DNA from: Melieria omissa
Lineage: Eukaryota > Arthropoda > Insecta > Diptera > Ulidiidae
Direction: 5' to 3'
Assembly (NCBI GenBank): GCA_963971225.1
Contig: OZ020268.1
Location: 58,093,900-58,157,899, forward strand
DNA: 64,000 nucleotides
Shown piece by piece: positions 21,960 to 34,637 of the stretch. Under the pieces are notes generated by a model, which saw only the letters and a list, made by a program, of their open reading frames with translations, was not told where the DNA came from and searched no databases. How positions within the stretch are numbered: the first letter of the stretch is position 1; each line of letters opens with the position of its first letter. Position numbers and translations under genes: made by a program.

Positions 21960-23760
21960 ATTAAACGTACTTGTAGACGAATTTATAGAGATTTAGTTGT
22001 ATGGATAGATGGGTCTTTTTATGGAGAGAATAAGCGTTGAAAGGTGGAGGCGAATGTAAAAGTTCTTAGACAAACATGTAAACGAATTTATAGAGTTATA
22101 AATATATAGACACGCGGCTAAAAATAATTCATAAAAAATTATATAAACAGCGTTCATAAACCCTTATTTTAAACTTTTGAAAAATGCAAAAATTTTCTTA
22201 TTTTTTTCATAAAATTTATGAAACAGTTCATACATGTTTATGAACGCGTTCATAAAATTAGTGAAACTTCGTTCATAAACCATTTCATAAAAGCCGAATC
22301 TCACATTTTTGGTTCGGGTACGAGCCGAACGGGCAGGCTACCTTTATTTTGAACTTTTTATGAAACGTTCATATTTTTTTTGATTTTTTTTCATAAACTT
22401 TATGAATCAGTTTTTGAACACGTTCACAAAGTTTCTGAAATTCGTTCCCAAACTATTCGTTCGGCCACGCATAGAATTTATGAACGCATTCATGAGTCTT
22501 CGGTAAACCCGAAGTCTTATGAATGCGTTCATAAGCTTTTTGAATACATTCATAATTTTTATGAACGCATTCATGAGCGTTCGGTAAACCCGAAGGTTTA
22601 TAAATGCGTTCATAAACTTTTTATGAACGCGTTCACTGGTTCAAAAATTATGAATATGTGCATACAGTTTATGCACAAATTCACAAATTTTTTGAACGTT
22701 TGATAGTCCGCTTTACAAGGCAACTCATAGACAAACTAATGAACATATTCAGGTTTCGTATTTGATTATTCATGTCATGAATCTCTCAGACAAATCAATC
22801 TCGGACATGGAAAAAGTGAGCGTTGAAAGGACTGACGAATGTAGTAGCGTTGAGGCGAACATGTAGACGAATATAGAGAGTTATGGCTATATAGACTGTT
22901 GATTAAATTTATGGATACAATGAACGACAAAATAATGTGCGAATGTAAAATTCCTTAGGCGAATATGTAGACGAATTTATAGAGTTATAGTTGAATATAC
23001 AGAATGGTCGGAATGATCATTGAAAGGACGGCAAATCTAAGAATCGTTAGACAAATATTCAGAGTTCTCTAGATAATCCCTAGAGTTCTCTATAGAAATC
23101 TAAGAATCATTAGACGGCTATTCAGAGTTATACCTATATAGACGAATGATCCAATTTATGGGCAGAATGAGCGTTGAAAGAACGAGTGAATGTAAGAATC
23201 GTTAGGCGAATTTACAGAGCTATAATTAATTCGATAGGTGATCAGGTTACGGTATAGAACGAACTTTGAGAGGACGGGTGAGTCTTATACTTAGTAGTTA
23301 GACGAGTTTTCAGGGCTAAAATTGTATAGATAGAAGGTCAATCTTATGGATAAAATGAATATTCAGAGTTCTCTAGAAAATCCATAGAGTTCTCTTGAGA
23401 AATCTAAGAATCGTTAGGCGAATGTTCAGAGTTATACCTGTATAGACAAATGATCCAATTTATGGGGAGAATAAGTGTTAAAAGAACGAGTGAATGTAAG
23501 AATCGTTAGAAAATAATGAAGACGAATTTACAGAGCTATAGTTGTATGGATAGGTGGTCAGATTAAGGGATAGAACGAGAGTTGGAAGAACAGGACAGTC
23601 TAATAGTAGTTAGACGAATGTTCAGCGCGAAAATTGTATAGACAGACGGTCAATCTTGTAGGTAGAATGAACTTTGAAAGGACAGATGAACACAAAAATA
23701 GGGCAGACTACTCTAGGTTTTGTATTTGATTATTCATGTGTAAAAGATGGATAGGTAAGA
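21960..23760. repeat. Degenerate satellite, about 100-bp monomer, 304-bp higher-order unit
   Basis: The phrase GTAGACGAATTTATAGAGTTATA and close variants recurs near 21973, 22078, 22870, 22969 and 23210, followed by GATAGATGGTCA-, GAATGAGCGTTGAAAGGACG- and GAATGTAAGAATCGTTAG-type phrases. A larger unit starting CAGAGTTCTCTAGA recurs at 23060 and 23364, a 304-bp period. The array is interrupted at about 22110-22730 by an unrelated foldback block. GATA-type purine-rich runs continue to about 24300. Confidence 0.65.
22110..22730. repeat. Foldback block of TTCATAAA / TTTATGAA motifs
   Basis: Short palindromic phrases such as TTCATAAAATTTATGAA and GAACGCGTTCATAAA, and a larger hairpin TTCGGTAAACCCGAAG (near 22498 and again near 22580), recur with both orientations present. 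Both strands therefore look alike and several stem-loops can form. It lies inside the purine-rich satellite, so it probably arrived as an element and expanded. Open frames across it on both strands are repeat artefacts. Confidence 0.6.
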
Positions 23761-24479
23761 CTGATAACTGGAAAGCTGGTTAGTCAAATAGTTAAACTGA
23801 TGGTGATGAACTAAGGCTTCATCTATTAGAGAAGAAAATGGATATTTATTTAATAAGTCAAATAGTTGTTTGATTTATTTGAACACAGTCTGATGGCAAT
23901 GAACTGTGGCTCATCATCTCATCTAAATATTCCGTCTATCAGAAAGACTATATTTACTACAGGTAAAAAAACAGACAGACAACAAGATGAATAGTAAGAC
24001 TTTTAAATGAATGAAAGTTAGGCAAATAGTTGAACTGAAATCTGTGAATGATGATGAATCTGTGGATGGTGACGAACCAGGCCTGAGTTCTTAACTATCC
24101 TATCTTTTAAACTTTTAAAAGGATAATACGATATAAGAAAAGACAGACATTAAGATGAATAGATGGTTGAACTGGTAAATGGATGAACAGAAACTATCCT
24201 AATTATATCACCTTTTAAAGGAAACTATGGATAGAAAATAGATAGATAGATAAATAGATAGAAGAATAGACAATAAGATGGATAGTTAGACATAAATCGA
24301 TGGACAGAAAGTAAGTTACTGAAATAACGTTTGCGGAATGAAATCTGCACAAATTTTGCAACCCTGGCTAAAAAAGCATGCCTGTGCTTTCGCATTTTTA
24401 CCGTTATCTACGTATTGCGGTATCTATTCTCAGCGTGTGAAATAAATTGTGAATTGATCGGAGCTAAATTGGTTTTTTA

Positions 24480-25542
24480 ATGGCAAGAAACGAAGAACAA
24501 CGTCGAAAAACTGTTTGTGAATTCGCTGCCTCTCACCCACATTGGTCGAAATCGAGGATCGTTTCTCATTTCCTTGAGCATGGTGAAAGTCGCAGAACTT
24601 TATACAGCATTTTGTCTCGATACGAAACGACAAAATCTACAGTGAGAAAGTCAGGCTCTGGTAAAAGTTGCAGTTTAAGGTACTCATAAAAACGACTTCA
24701 GTTACGAAGGATTACTGATGGAAAAGTGGCGAAATCATACAGGGAGCTCGGAAAAAAGTTCCAGTGTGATGGAAAAACAATAAAAAAATATTTGAAATTG
24801 ATGGGCATTCAGAGAAAGACCAGAAAGCGAAAACCTACAGTATCGAAATCGCAAGAAATTGTTCAAAAAACGCGACTGAACAATTTGGTTAAAAGTGTGT
24901 TTTTCGCCAAGAACGATATCACTTGCATTATGGACGACGAGACATATTTCACTTTAGATGGTAATGAATGGCAGGGACAACATTACTTTACAAGTGGAAA
25001 AGTTATTAATGACAAAATTAAATACGTTGAGCACACGAAGTTTCCTAAGAAAGTGTTGTTGTGGCTTGCAATCAGCCCGCTTGGAATGTCGGAACCAGTG
25101 TTCTTTGAGTCGGGTTTGGCTGTCACTGCTGACAGGTATATTGACCGCTGCTTGCCAAAAGTGAAAGAGTTTATCAACAGCAAGGATCGAGACTTAAATG
25201 TTATCTTTTGGCCTGACTTGGCCTCAAGCCATTACGCACAAAGAACCTTAAACGCACGTCCTTCAGATTCCGTACGTTAGAAAGGAGCACAACCCTCCAA
25301 ATGTGCCGCAACTACACCCAATTGAGGATTTTTGGGCTAATTTGAAAAGAAAAGTGTACAGCAGTAATTTTAGACCAAAGAATACAAACCATCTCATCAA
25401 TAAAATTAGGATGGACCTGCACAAAGTGCCAACATCTATATTTATAACAGCTATGCAGAATGTTCCTGGAAATTGTCGAAAAGCTGCTCGGAAGGGGCAA
25501 AATTTTTTTTGTATTAACTTTATACCAGGTATACGCCTATGA
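24480..25542 (+). pseudogene. Tc1/mariner-type transposase, DD36-37D (maT-like), broken
   Basis: One long frame starts at ATG 24480 (EEQRRKTVCEFAASHPHW, a helix-turn-helix N terminus). It has one in-frame TAA at 24687 and continues through KSYRELGKKFQCDGKTIKKY (second helix-turn-helix) to the catalytic motifs MDDETYF and FWPDLASSHYAQ. A frameshift near 25260-25270 moves the rest to another frame with VRKEHNPPNVPQLHP and IEDFWANLKRKVY. The second and third Asp codons are 112 bases apart (25215 and 25327), giving a spacing of 36-37 residues depending on the indel. That is longer than mariner (34) and fits the DD37D maT group. Two lesions make it non-functional. No terminal inverted repeats were found. 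Confidence 0.85.
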
Positions 25543-25697
25543 AACCGGTAACGACATCTAGCGGTAAATAGCCGAATATTTATAAACTTCGGAACCGTAC
25601 CAAATGTCATGTTTACTTCTTCTGTCATATGTCAACAATATTCTGTTTACAATTTGTCAAGTTTCATCCAACAACGCATTGTTTGACGCTCCGGAAA

Positions 25698-26598
25698 ATG
25701 TCGGATTACGTGCCTACAAATTACGATTTGCGGACACAGTTAATTTTGTGTTACCATTTGAAGAAAAACGCTTCTGAATCGCATCGAATGCTTGTGGAAG
25801 CTTACGGCAAGCATGCTCTTGGTCGCACACAGTGTAACGAGTGGTTCAATAAATTTAAAAGTGGTGATTTTGATGTGAGAAACGAGGAGCGTGGCCGGCC
25901 ACCAAAAAAGTTTGAAAACGCCGAATTGCAAGCATTGCTCGATGAAGATGATGGCCAAACGCAAGAACAGCTCGCAGAACAATTGGGTGTTGACCGTCGG
26001 AAAACGTTTAAAAGCAATGGGAAAAATTTTAAAGGTCGGTAGATGGGTGCCACATGAACTGACTGAAAGGCAGCAAGAAAACCGAAAAACCACTTGTGAA
26101 ATGCTGCTCGCCCGGTTCAAAAGAAAATCGTTTTTGCATCGAATCGTAACTGGTGATGAAAAGTGGGTCTATTTCAAGAATCCCAAACGAAAAAGATCGT
26201 ATGTTAACCGCGGCGAAAGTGCGAAATCGACCGCAAGGCCAGATCGCTTCGGAAAGAAGGCCATGCTATGTGTTTTCTGGGACCAGCGTGGTGTCATATG
26301 GTATGACCTTCTAAAACCTGGTGAAACGGTTAACGGTGAACGTTACCAACAACAATTGACCGATTTGAACCGTGCTATACGCCAAAAACGCCCAGAATAT
26401 GAAGCCAGGCAACACGAAGTGATTTTCTTCGATGACAACGCACCACCACACCGCACTAGAGCCACGAAAGAATTGGTTGCTTCGTACAACTGGGAAGCTC
26501 TTGCTCATGCGGCTTACTCACCAGACTTAGCGCCTTCGGATTATCACATGTTCGCATCGATGGGCCACGCATTAACGGAACGGCGCACAATGGGGTAA
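25698..26598 (+). pseudogene. Mos1-like mariner transposase (mauritiana subfamily), frameshifted and truncated
   Basis: From ATG 25698 the protein begins MSDYVPTNYDLRTQLILCYH and continues SHRMLVEAYG, closely like Mos1. After EQLAEQLGV a small deletion and frameshift near 25985-26000 moves the frame, which then reads KVGRWVPHELTERQQENRK. Catalytic motifs are present: VTGDEKW, FFDDNAPPH and YSPDLAPSDYH (DD34D). The protein ends early at GHALTERRTMG, losing about 60 C-terminal residues. It follows within about 150 bp of the DD37D pseudogene, so one element has probably inserted next to or into the other. No terminal repeats were identified. Confidence 0.9.
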
Positions 26599-26599
26599 A

Positions 26600-29500
26600 C
26601 ATGCCAAAAACCCGCGCATTGCCTATTTTATGTTGTAATATCTATACGGTTAAAGATAAATACCTCAAATTTGGACATCTCCTTCAAGACTCTTCAGAGA
26701 TTTGTTCACCATAATTTTATTTGATTTACTGTACCGTGCACCGGCACCCTACAGTCGGCAATTAGGCACTTTTAAAATCTTCATTAGTAAAAAACAAAAC
26801 CAAAGTTAAAGTATTTAAATCGACCCAAACTCACTTATGAATACTCTAGATTGTAGCCACGCCCCCCATTTTTTGCCTCCTTTCATAAAACACCCACATA
26901 AAACACATACATGTAGGGTAATTCGTATTTAAGAAAAACCATTTGATACGGGTTAATACGGCTCATAACGGGTTAATGGGGAGTACCATGCCCACTTACC
27001 GTTATAAATAACCACAAAAGGGCAGATGACGTTGGTAAGTATATAAATATAATAAATTTTCCCAATTTAACCAAGTATGCTTATATGGCAACCCTACTTA
27101 AAAGTGGGCGTTCCATGCCCATTTTTACGTCAGAGTTTAGTTAGGTCATTCGTAAATCCCACACAAATTTTTATTGAAATATATTGCCTTTTTCAAGAAT
27201 CATCCTGCGTACCCGCCGAAAAAATTGATACAAAATATTTTTTTAGGTGATTCAGGTGATAAATCACATCTATTTTTACTTTATTTATTTTTTTTAATAC
27301 TATATATATGCATCAAGTGCTATAAACGTACCGACCCATACGCGCGTTAAAAAGTTTTTAGTTCATATATATTTGTTTTCTTACTAAGAGAAGTGAATAA
27401 ATGTCCAAAAATCTAACCATTCCGCAGCTTTCCGCAGACAAGTTGGGTATCATTTTTTTTATGAAGGTTCCTACTTACCTTCCCTAAAGATTTTCGATTA
27501 TCCATGATTATCCATAAAAGTTATACACCACGAAAGTAGGACATTTTCCTAAAAAAAGCGTTGTTTTTGCCCTTTGAGAACTTTGAGAACTTATATCTTT
27601 ACAAGAAAATGTGCCATGGAAAAGAATTATATGTCAAATTAAATGTAGGAACATGCTCATGCTCATGTACCAAAAATTATTTGATTATATGTTATGTTCC
27701 ATTTATAGTCTGGAATACAAGCGAAAAACAACAAAGATTTTGAATTGGTCGAAACAAAAAAAAATTAAAAACTTTGCATATTTTTAGGCCCCTAATTTTT
27801 TAAGGAAAATGTATGAAGTTGACTATGGTACATTATTGTTATTATTTCGATGCGAATGTGTATTCCGCCAAATAATTTGGCTGTGTTGTATTGCTTGATG
27901 TGTCGACTTTCATTATACACCTACCTCGTTAATTGATTAACAAAAAATTTGTATGTTTTTGACCATCAAAGAAAACGCCTTAAAACTCCATATTTTTTGA
28001 CTTTGAGGTCCAATTACCGCGGCATTTTAAATATAAAGTGAAAATCATGCCAATCGGGTTTTTGGTTTAGAAATTACGATCAAAAATATGGAACAAGTAG
28101 AGGAAAAACTGAAAAAATGCCACGGTACCTATATCTCAATAACTAGAGCTGCTAGAAAAAATCTGAGGATAGATTCGAAATCAGCGCACCCAAATTAGAA
28201 ACAGTAGAAAAACTCCATGCAACAAAAAAAAAGTGTTTTTTTGTTGTGCTGTGTAATTTAAAGAATTTTTAGAAAAGACGAGACTTCTGATAGTTCAAAG
28301 CACACAAGGAAGGACAAATAAACAAGCAGACATCTGAGGTTTGTACAAACTATGCCGAACCCAATAAGCACACACAATTTTTGATCAACCACTATTTCTT
28401 TTGAGGGTTTTCCGTAATTTTCCACACAAAACGAACCAAAAAAAAAAACATGAAAACGAATATAAAAACAAAATTGAACACAAAATGAAAGCAGCATTTC
28501 GATGCAGCAAAGTTGAATTAATTTCCAAGTCACATATTGACGCAATGCTGACAGTTTCATTAGGAGTTGGTCACCTGCAGTTTTTCGGTCAGCTTTGCTT
28601 TTGTTGCCTTTGTCATTTGGCACTTTATTTCCTTTGTGACTGTGACACTTTGCTGTGCTGACTTGAGGCACTCGACACCGAGCCGAGCGAGCAGATTCGG
28701 GCGCCTTTGTTTGGCACAGCGAGCACCCATGCAGGATTAACACTTGCCTGACGGGGAAGGGCGGGGGAGATATGAAGGACAGGAAGAATATAGAAACACA
28801 CTGAATGCGGCGTGTTGGTTGGCTTCTTTTGTGCGGTTTTAATGAAATTTACGCCATTATTTATTTAGTTCCTGGTGCTGGCTAAAACTGGTGTTGGCTT
28901 TTTGTGGACAGCACAAAGCAAAAGAAGAAGAAGAAGTGTGTGTGGAGTAGGTGGACGGTAATTAATGAAAATGTAATCAACTGAGCGTTAAGAGGGAAAT
29001 TTGACATATTTTTTGTGTAGAATAAAAGAAAAATTGAATGGCTGAAAGCCATGCAACGATTAGCGATTCAAGCGGGGTTCGGGATTCAAGTGGCGCTGTC
29101 CGATCACCTTATTATGCGCATTTTTTGGACGCTGTGTAATTAGTTGCGCTCACATAACGGCAAATTACGAGGAAACGTTTGAAAGAGTCATTGAAGGGAG
29201 GTGTCAACGCAGATTTTGTTACAATTTATGTGGAAACGGAAAAAAATACGAGTCCGTGTTTGTGGTTGTTGCATAAATGTTTGAATGTCATGTGGCAAGT
29301 TGAAGGGAAAACTGGAAAAATGCGCACAATGAGAATTCTTGGAAGCAAAAGCCTTTAATTAACTGCAGCGAACAATGAAGCTGCACCGGAAACCAAACAC
29401 CCCCCTCGCACGGAAACCACGTGAACGACAACAACAATAACAACACACACACACACAGCAATAGCGACATAAATGCCGTGCTGGCAAACATGTAACAACT

Positions 29501-31300
29501 GAATGACGGACAGAAGGTAAAAGTCGGTAACCATGAAAACCGGACCAAAGTGTGACAAATGCAACAAAACGTGAAACCAACCAGAGAGCAGGCGACGCTT
29601 CATTTGACACCAAAAATTTTGCAAGCTAAAAGCAAACAAAGCCACAAACACACAATAAAAATACACACAAACACATTCACACACACACACACACAAACAG
29701 AATGCGCGTGCAAGGCTTTGTGGCAGTTGTAATTCCCATTTGGGATGCTAACGATAGCAACAACAACACCCAATCAAACAAATGAATGAATGAAAGCGAA
29801 ATTCCATGCTAAAAGGGACATTACACACACACACACACACACACAAAAACGCAGTTAGGAGTTGCGTGTGTGGGTGATTCAAGTGAACTGATTGTGAGGC
29901 CCAGTGATGCGCTGAAGAACCAGGTCTCTATATCTATCAATATCTGAATAGTTTGGGTCCTCACCCTCCAAATTAAATTCAATGTCCGCCACTCTTGATG
30001 GATCATAACCTCACTTACCAAAGAAGTAAGTAAAGTGTGTACTGTTCCAGTGTTGCCAGAAATGAAATGACTTTCTCCTAAATCTTAGAAAAATACTGAA
30101 ATTTCCTTCCAAAAATTAAAAAATCTCCTAAACTTTTTTTTATTATTTGCGTCACTTTAAAGGAATTAAACTTCTCATAAAAAAAGTATATACATATAAT
30201 TTTTTTTAATGCAGCCTTTTTTATTCATCTTCAGCTTAACAACAAAACCTTTACACAAACAAAACATGAAACAAATAAATTAAATAAAAATTGCCATATT
30301 TGCAATAAGTGAGAACGAGATAGCACGAACTTACATTTTGTAAGCTTACAAATTTTTAACGCAATAGACTATTAAAATAGTTGCCAAAATATGTTTTGTT
30401 GCCAGTGCTTCAAATACTTCATACTTCGCTATTCGAAAATCTCCCAAAAACCCACTAAGGATCCGAAAAATCGCCTAATATAAAATATAAATCTCCTAAA
30501 CTTTCTCTTAAACCATTCTTCCTCCTAAAAATTTTCCTAAAAGGCTAAGAATTTCCTAAATCTAGAAGGAAATCTCCTGATCTGGAAAAACTGCACAGTT
30601 TAGCGTTGGACTTGAAGGCGCAGTGCTACTTGTCCTGCAACTTACTTTTACTTCCATTCGGATTGCGGGCTGCGCCACAAAAGAATGTTGTGGCCCCATT
30701 GTTTTCGGCAGTGTCACTGTTACAAAGTGTCAAAAGAAAGGATAATTAGTAATAATTTCTGTAAGCAATCAACTGTTATACAGTCAACTGTTATACGGTG
30801 CAGCAAAGCAAAACGACTTCCGAAAAGCACAAACTGGCTGTAAAAGCGACTGTCGAAGCAACAATCAGACAGCAAAGATCAGCTAGTACCAACCAAGGAT
30901 CACTGTGCAAAGGTCTGAAGTGATTGTACGAAGTTGGATTATATTGGATTGTGAGTGAACGAAAAAACACTGTCACTCCTCTCACCAGAGGATCAAAAGT
31001 GGTGAGTTTGCCAATTGAAAAGAAAACATAGGACAATATGTGTGAGTGTGTCGTCCGGACTTTGACACCTACACAGCTCACACTGCGTGCCGCCTGAAGG
31101 TAATGTGACACAAAAATTATGCACAGCATTTGCGAAATGCGACAAAACGCGACAATGTGATACGGTGATGAACAGTCAAATGGGTTGCGGCCACCAAGGC
31201 GACGGCGAAAGCAGCACATAAGCTGGACCAGTTCTGGTCGCTGAATGTGTTGGTGGTAGATTTTAGAGATTTACTGTTGTTAAGATAATTTACTGTGGTT
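26600..31300. other. Intergenic or intronic DNA with CA microsatellites
   Basis: No gene is supported. About 26700-28250 has scattered phrases (for example TAGTGGGCGTTCC-type GGGCG motifs, 'CATGCCCA') that suggest decayed elements, without a boundary. CA repeats lie at 29436-29457, about 29641-29697 and 29822-29844. Around 30050-30610 a phrase like AAATCTCCTAAACTTT recurs in variants, a possible diverged tandem repeat. Open frames on the CA repeats are low-complexity artefacts. Confidence 0.4.
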
Positions 31301-31309
31301 AGTAAATAG

Positions 31310-31628
31310 CAGCCGCCGTAGCTCAGCTGGCTAGTGCGTTGGGCCGCGAGTCAAATGCGACGCTCGAATCCAGGTTCAATACTCCGTTGCGTTAACACCG
31401 AAAAAAAAAGAAAAACAACAATTTTTCTTTCGGCAGCTGTCCTCTCAGCAGGAAATGGCAAACCTCTGAGAGTAAAATTGTCTATGAAAAAGCTCCCAAC
31501 TCGCCGTTCCTAATCGGCATAAAACTGTAGGTCCCTTCCAACCTTGTAAAAATTCACACGCACAACACGGATGGTTGAGGGTAGCTAGCCTTAGTCTCGT
31601 AATCGGGCTGTCGTAACAGTCAAGAAGA
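31310..31628 (+). mobile_element. tRNA-derived SINE with 9-bp target duplication
   Basis: The head has a pol III A box (TAGCTCAGCTGG, about 31320-31331) and a B-box-like GGTTCAATACTCC (about 31373-31385). The body shares GGCAAACCTCTGAG, a TCGCCGTTC...TCGGC segment and AAACTGTAGGTCCC with the SINEs at 17.0 and 44.6 kb, although the tRNA heads differ. AGTAAATAG occurs directly on both sides (31301-31309 and 31629-31637), a target-site duplication. It would be copied by a partner LINE. Confidence 0.82.
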
Positions 31629-31689
31629 AGTAAATAGTTAGTAAATCCTTTTGTGGAAATTTTGGTCGAGCTACAGACAGTTGACTGAC

Positions 31690-32460
31690 TTTGAGCTACA
31701 GGCATTGCCGCAAGTAGAGTGTCAAGTTTTTTCAAAGTACAATTTGAACAATGATGTTCTCAGCTCTTTGGTATGGTAGCAACTCGATTGAGGCATATTT
31801 GAAAAGCTGAAGAATTCGACTACAAAACAGTGCAATCCGAAGGCAGTTATCTCTTTAGGTTTGGGATCCAAGCTCAAGAGAAATGCTGATATGTAACTGA
31901 TAGCAACGCTGATATAGACAGACGGCCTCCAATTTTTTTCCAATAATAGAAAAAAGGCGACCTTTTTCAAAGTTAAACTTCAACGTCGATTTTCTCAGCT
32001 CTCAGGTGATATAACCACCAAAATGAACTATTCTTGAAAAGCTCGAGAGTTCTACTGCAGTTCATATCTAAGGCAGTTATCTCTTCAGCTTTAGGAGCGA
32101 CGCTCGAGAGAAACGGTAATGCGTAATAGATCAAGCTGGTAGCAATGCTGATACTTAAACGCCGTCTCCGATTTTTTCATGGCACAGCTGCAGTAATAGG
32201 CTGTTTTTGAAAATCTAACTAGTTTTACTAAAGAATGGGCCATATTTCAGGTCGCTAGCTTTTCTGGTTTAGGAGCTGTAATTGAATGATTTTGAGTTAA
32301 ATTTCGAGTATGGCTATAGCAAGTCTACTTTTTTTAAGTTCACTCTTCATCATCAATTTTTTCATCTCTCCAACGAGATAGCAGCCCGAACAAACCATTT
32401 TTGAAAACTGGGAAGCTCCCCCATAAAATTAGCTATTAGAAAGCTATCTTTGTATCTCTT
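31690..32460. repeat. Dispersed tandem repeat family (about 238-bp unit), copy 1
   Basis: The phrase TTCTCAGCTCT recurs at about 31755 and 31991. Each is followed by GAAAAGCT, TTCTACT or TTCGACTAC, GGCAGTTATCTCT, then CTCGAGAGAAA-like and GCTGATA phrases, a period of about 238 bp. The same order is found at 57050-57720, and the phrase CTTCTGGTTTAGGAGCT also occurs at about 52036 inside an intron. Noncoding. Confidence 0.6.
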
Positions 32461-33130
32461 TTTGATAAATCAACCAAAGCCTTACAAGTTGTACCCAATG
32501 ACTAAAGTAAACATTCTAAAAATTTACACCAATAAACCTCAGCTGACAGTAATAAACTTCAATAAAACTGATATTTCTCAAATAAAACTGGCACTCAAAT
32601 CAACAAAAATTCAAATCAATCCATTCAATGAATTCCTAAAAATAATAACAAATATGCAAGAACACTTCTAATCAGTCACTTGTAGCTTAAAGTAAGAACT
32701 ATTGTTCCATAAAAAATTCGTTCTCCTACACTAAATCTTACTCCATGACAGCAATTACAAGCCACACAACTAGTTTCTACCAAAAATGGCACCAAACTGC
32801 GGTCAAATTTTGAAAATGCCAACCATTTGAATTCAAACAATTTTTTTTCATATTCCAATTGAGCAATATGCAACGTGCATTGTGCAACATGTTCGTTGCG
32901 CATCCACAGATTGCTATAAATTTAATTATTAACAAAAACCCAAAGCGCAGCATTCAAAAGAATGACGGAAATATTTTATTTCAGGTAGACCACATGAAAC
33001 GCCCCAAAGCATGCAATTGTGTGTGTGTGTGAGTGTGTTTATAAATAAAATTATATTGCCGCTTGCATGTAACAGTTTTTTGTATCGATTACAGTAACAA
33101 AACTTCAACACAACCAAAGCAGCACACAGG
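32461..33130. other. Intergenic DNA
   Basis: No gene is supported. TG/GT runs occur near 33017-33037. The open frames here are short or cover microsatellites. Confidence 0.4.
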
Positions 33131-33160
33131 CCACACTGCAACACACACACACACACAGAG

Positions 33161-34623
33161 TGTGCGCTGCGCTGCGTCGGCTGCAGGTACCAGGATACAT
33201 AGTGGACATCATCGCCAGCTACTTCAGCAACAGAGTGCTGAAATACGTTACAGACGAGGGAGAAATCAGCCACTCGGTCACAGGGGGCGTTCCACAGGGC
33301 TCGGTCTTAGGCCCTACCCTTTGGAATACCATGTACGACGGTGTTCTGCGGCTACAAGTACCAAAGGCGGCAAAAATTGTGGGCTTCGCCGACGACATAG
33401 CCATTATTGTGACCGGCAAGTTCCTGAACGAGGTTGAAACGACGTGCAACAGCGTGGTGGAAACGGTGCAGCAATGGCTGACATCCGTGGGCCTTTTGCT
33501 CGCAGAGCAAAAAACGGAGGTCCTGCTAATCTCCAGCCGGAAGGTTGTAGAGACAGCCCATGTCCGGGTGGGGGGCCACATTATACAGTCGCAACCGTCG
33601 ATTAGGTACCTCGGCGTAATGCTTGATACACGCTTGTGCTTTAAGCACCACCTCGTGCACGCCAGCAACAAAGCAGCGAAGACGGTGGCTGCCCTTTCGC
33701 GTATCATGCCGAACATTGGCGGTCCTAGGCAGCCTAGGCGTCTGTTGCTAATGAAAGTAGCAGGCGCGACAATGTTATACGCGTCGCAAATATGGGCTCC
33801 GGCGATGAGGGTCAAGTCGTACCGGAGCCACATAGAATCCGTGTACCGCATCAGCGCAATACGAGTGTGCTGCGCATTTCGCACGACGTCATATGACGCC
33901 GCCTGCGTGGTGGCGGGGATGGTCCCAATTGACATTTTAGCAGAGGAAGCACGCACAAAATACGAGGAGAAGGATGCTCCGCAGCAAGGAAAGACGTACA
34001 GGGAGCTGAGCCTTAATAGGTGGCAACAGCGTTGGAATGACTCGCGTAAGGGAAGGTGGACGTTTGCACTTATAAGTGACCTTCATACATGGATGAGCCG
34101 GGAGCACGGGGTGGTCGACTTCTACCTCACGCAGCTGCTGACGGGCCATGGCTGTTTTAAGTCGTACTTGCATAGGTGGGGATATGAGCGGAACCCCTTT
34201 TGCGATTTCTGCAGCGAAGCAGTTGAAGACGCCGAGCACATAATTTTCAACTGTGCCAGATACAACAGCCAACGACGACGCCTAGCGAGTAGGATCGGCG
34301 GCACGCCCACACCGCACTCACTAGTCGAAAAAATGATTGAGTCCAGATCCGGCTGGGACGCAGTAGCGCTCTACGCGGCGGAAGTGATGGTAAAGCAGCG
34401 CGAGACTGAAAGGAGTAGACGCGCAAACGAACGTCGCATAGTAGAAGAGCCAGGATAAGGCGACGTCTCCCCCTGTGAAGAGATGCCGGAAGGCGGTTCC
34501 GCAGGGGTGGATAGCGGGGGGTGGTTTTTAGTCGGTAGAAATCCGGCATGCCGTCGAACTGGAGTTCCGGTATCTTCCGAAGATTTTCCACCTCCGTCAG
34601 AAAACAAAAAAAAAAAAAAAAAA
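33161..34623 (+). mobile_element. 5'-truncated R1-clade non-LTR retrotransposon in an (AC)n microsatellite
   Basis: The insert begins directly after (AC)8AGAG (33141-33160) and ends in a poly(A) run of about 20 bases (34606-34624). This is followed by (AC)5AGAG (34624-34637), so at least 14 bp of target sequence is duplicated. Only the last part of the second open frame and the 3' UTR are present, which is typical of abortive target-primed reverse transcription. Within the R1 clade, Waldo and Mino lineages are known to insert into ACAY or AC repeats, which matches this site. Confidence 0.9.
33163..34458 (+). pseudogene. R1-clade reverse transcriptase, C-terminal part (truncated, open frame)
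   Basis: About 431 codons are open to the TAA at 34456-34458, with no real start because the insertion is 5'-truncated. Reverse-transcriptase motifs are GGVPQGSVLGPTLWN (about residues 42-56) and the catalytic FADD (about 76-79). The thumb region follows with YLGVMLD. A C-terminal zinc knuckle reads CDFCSEAVEDAEHIIFNC (CX2C...HX4C), as in R1-clade ORF2 proteins. The fingers domain and the apurinic-type endonuclease are missing. The absence of stops or frameshifts suggests a recent insertion. Confidence 0.9.
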
Positions 34624-34637
34624 ACACACACACAGAG

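Noticed and set aside
29355..29696. Cys/Val-rich open frames on the minus strand
   Set aside because: Translations of CA/TG microsatellites.
33063..33437. Open frame across the CA microsatellite and start of the R1-clade element, different frame
   Set aside because: Shadow of the reverse transcriptase frame plus microsatellite.
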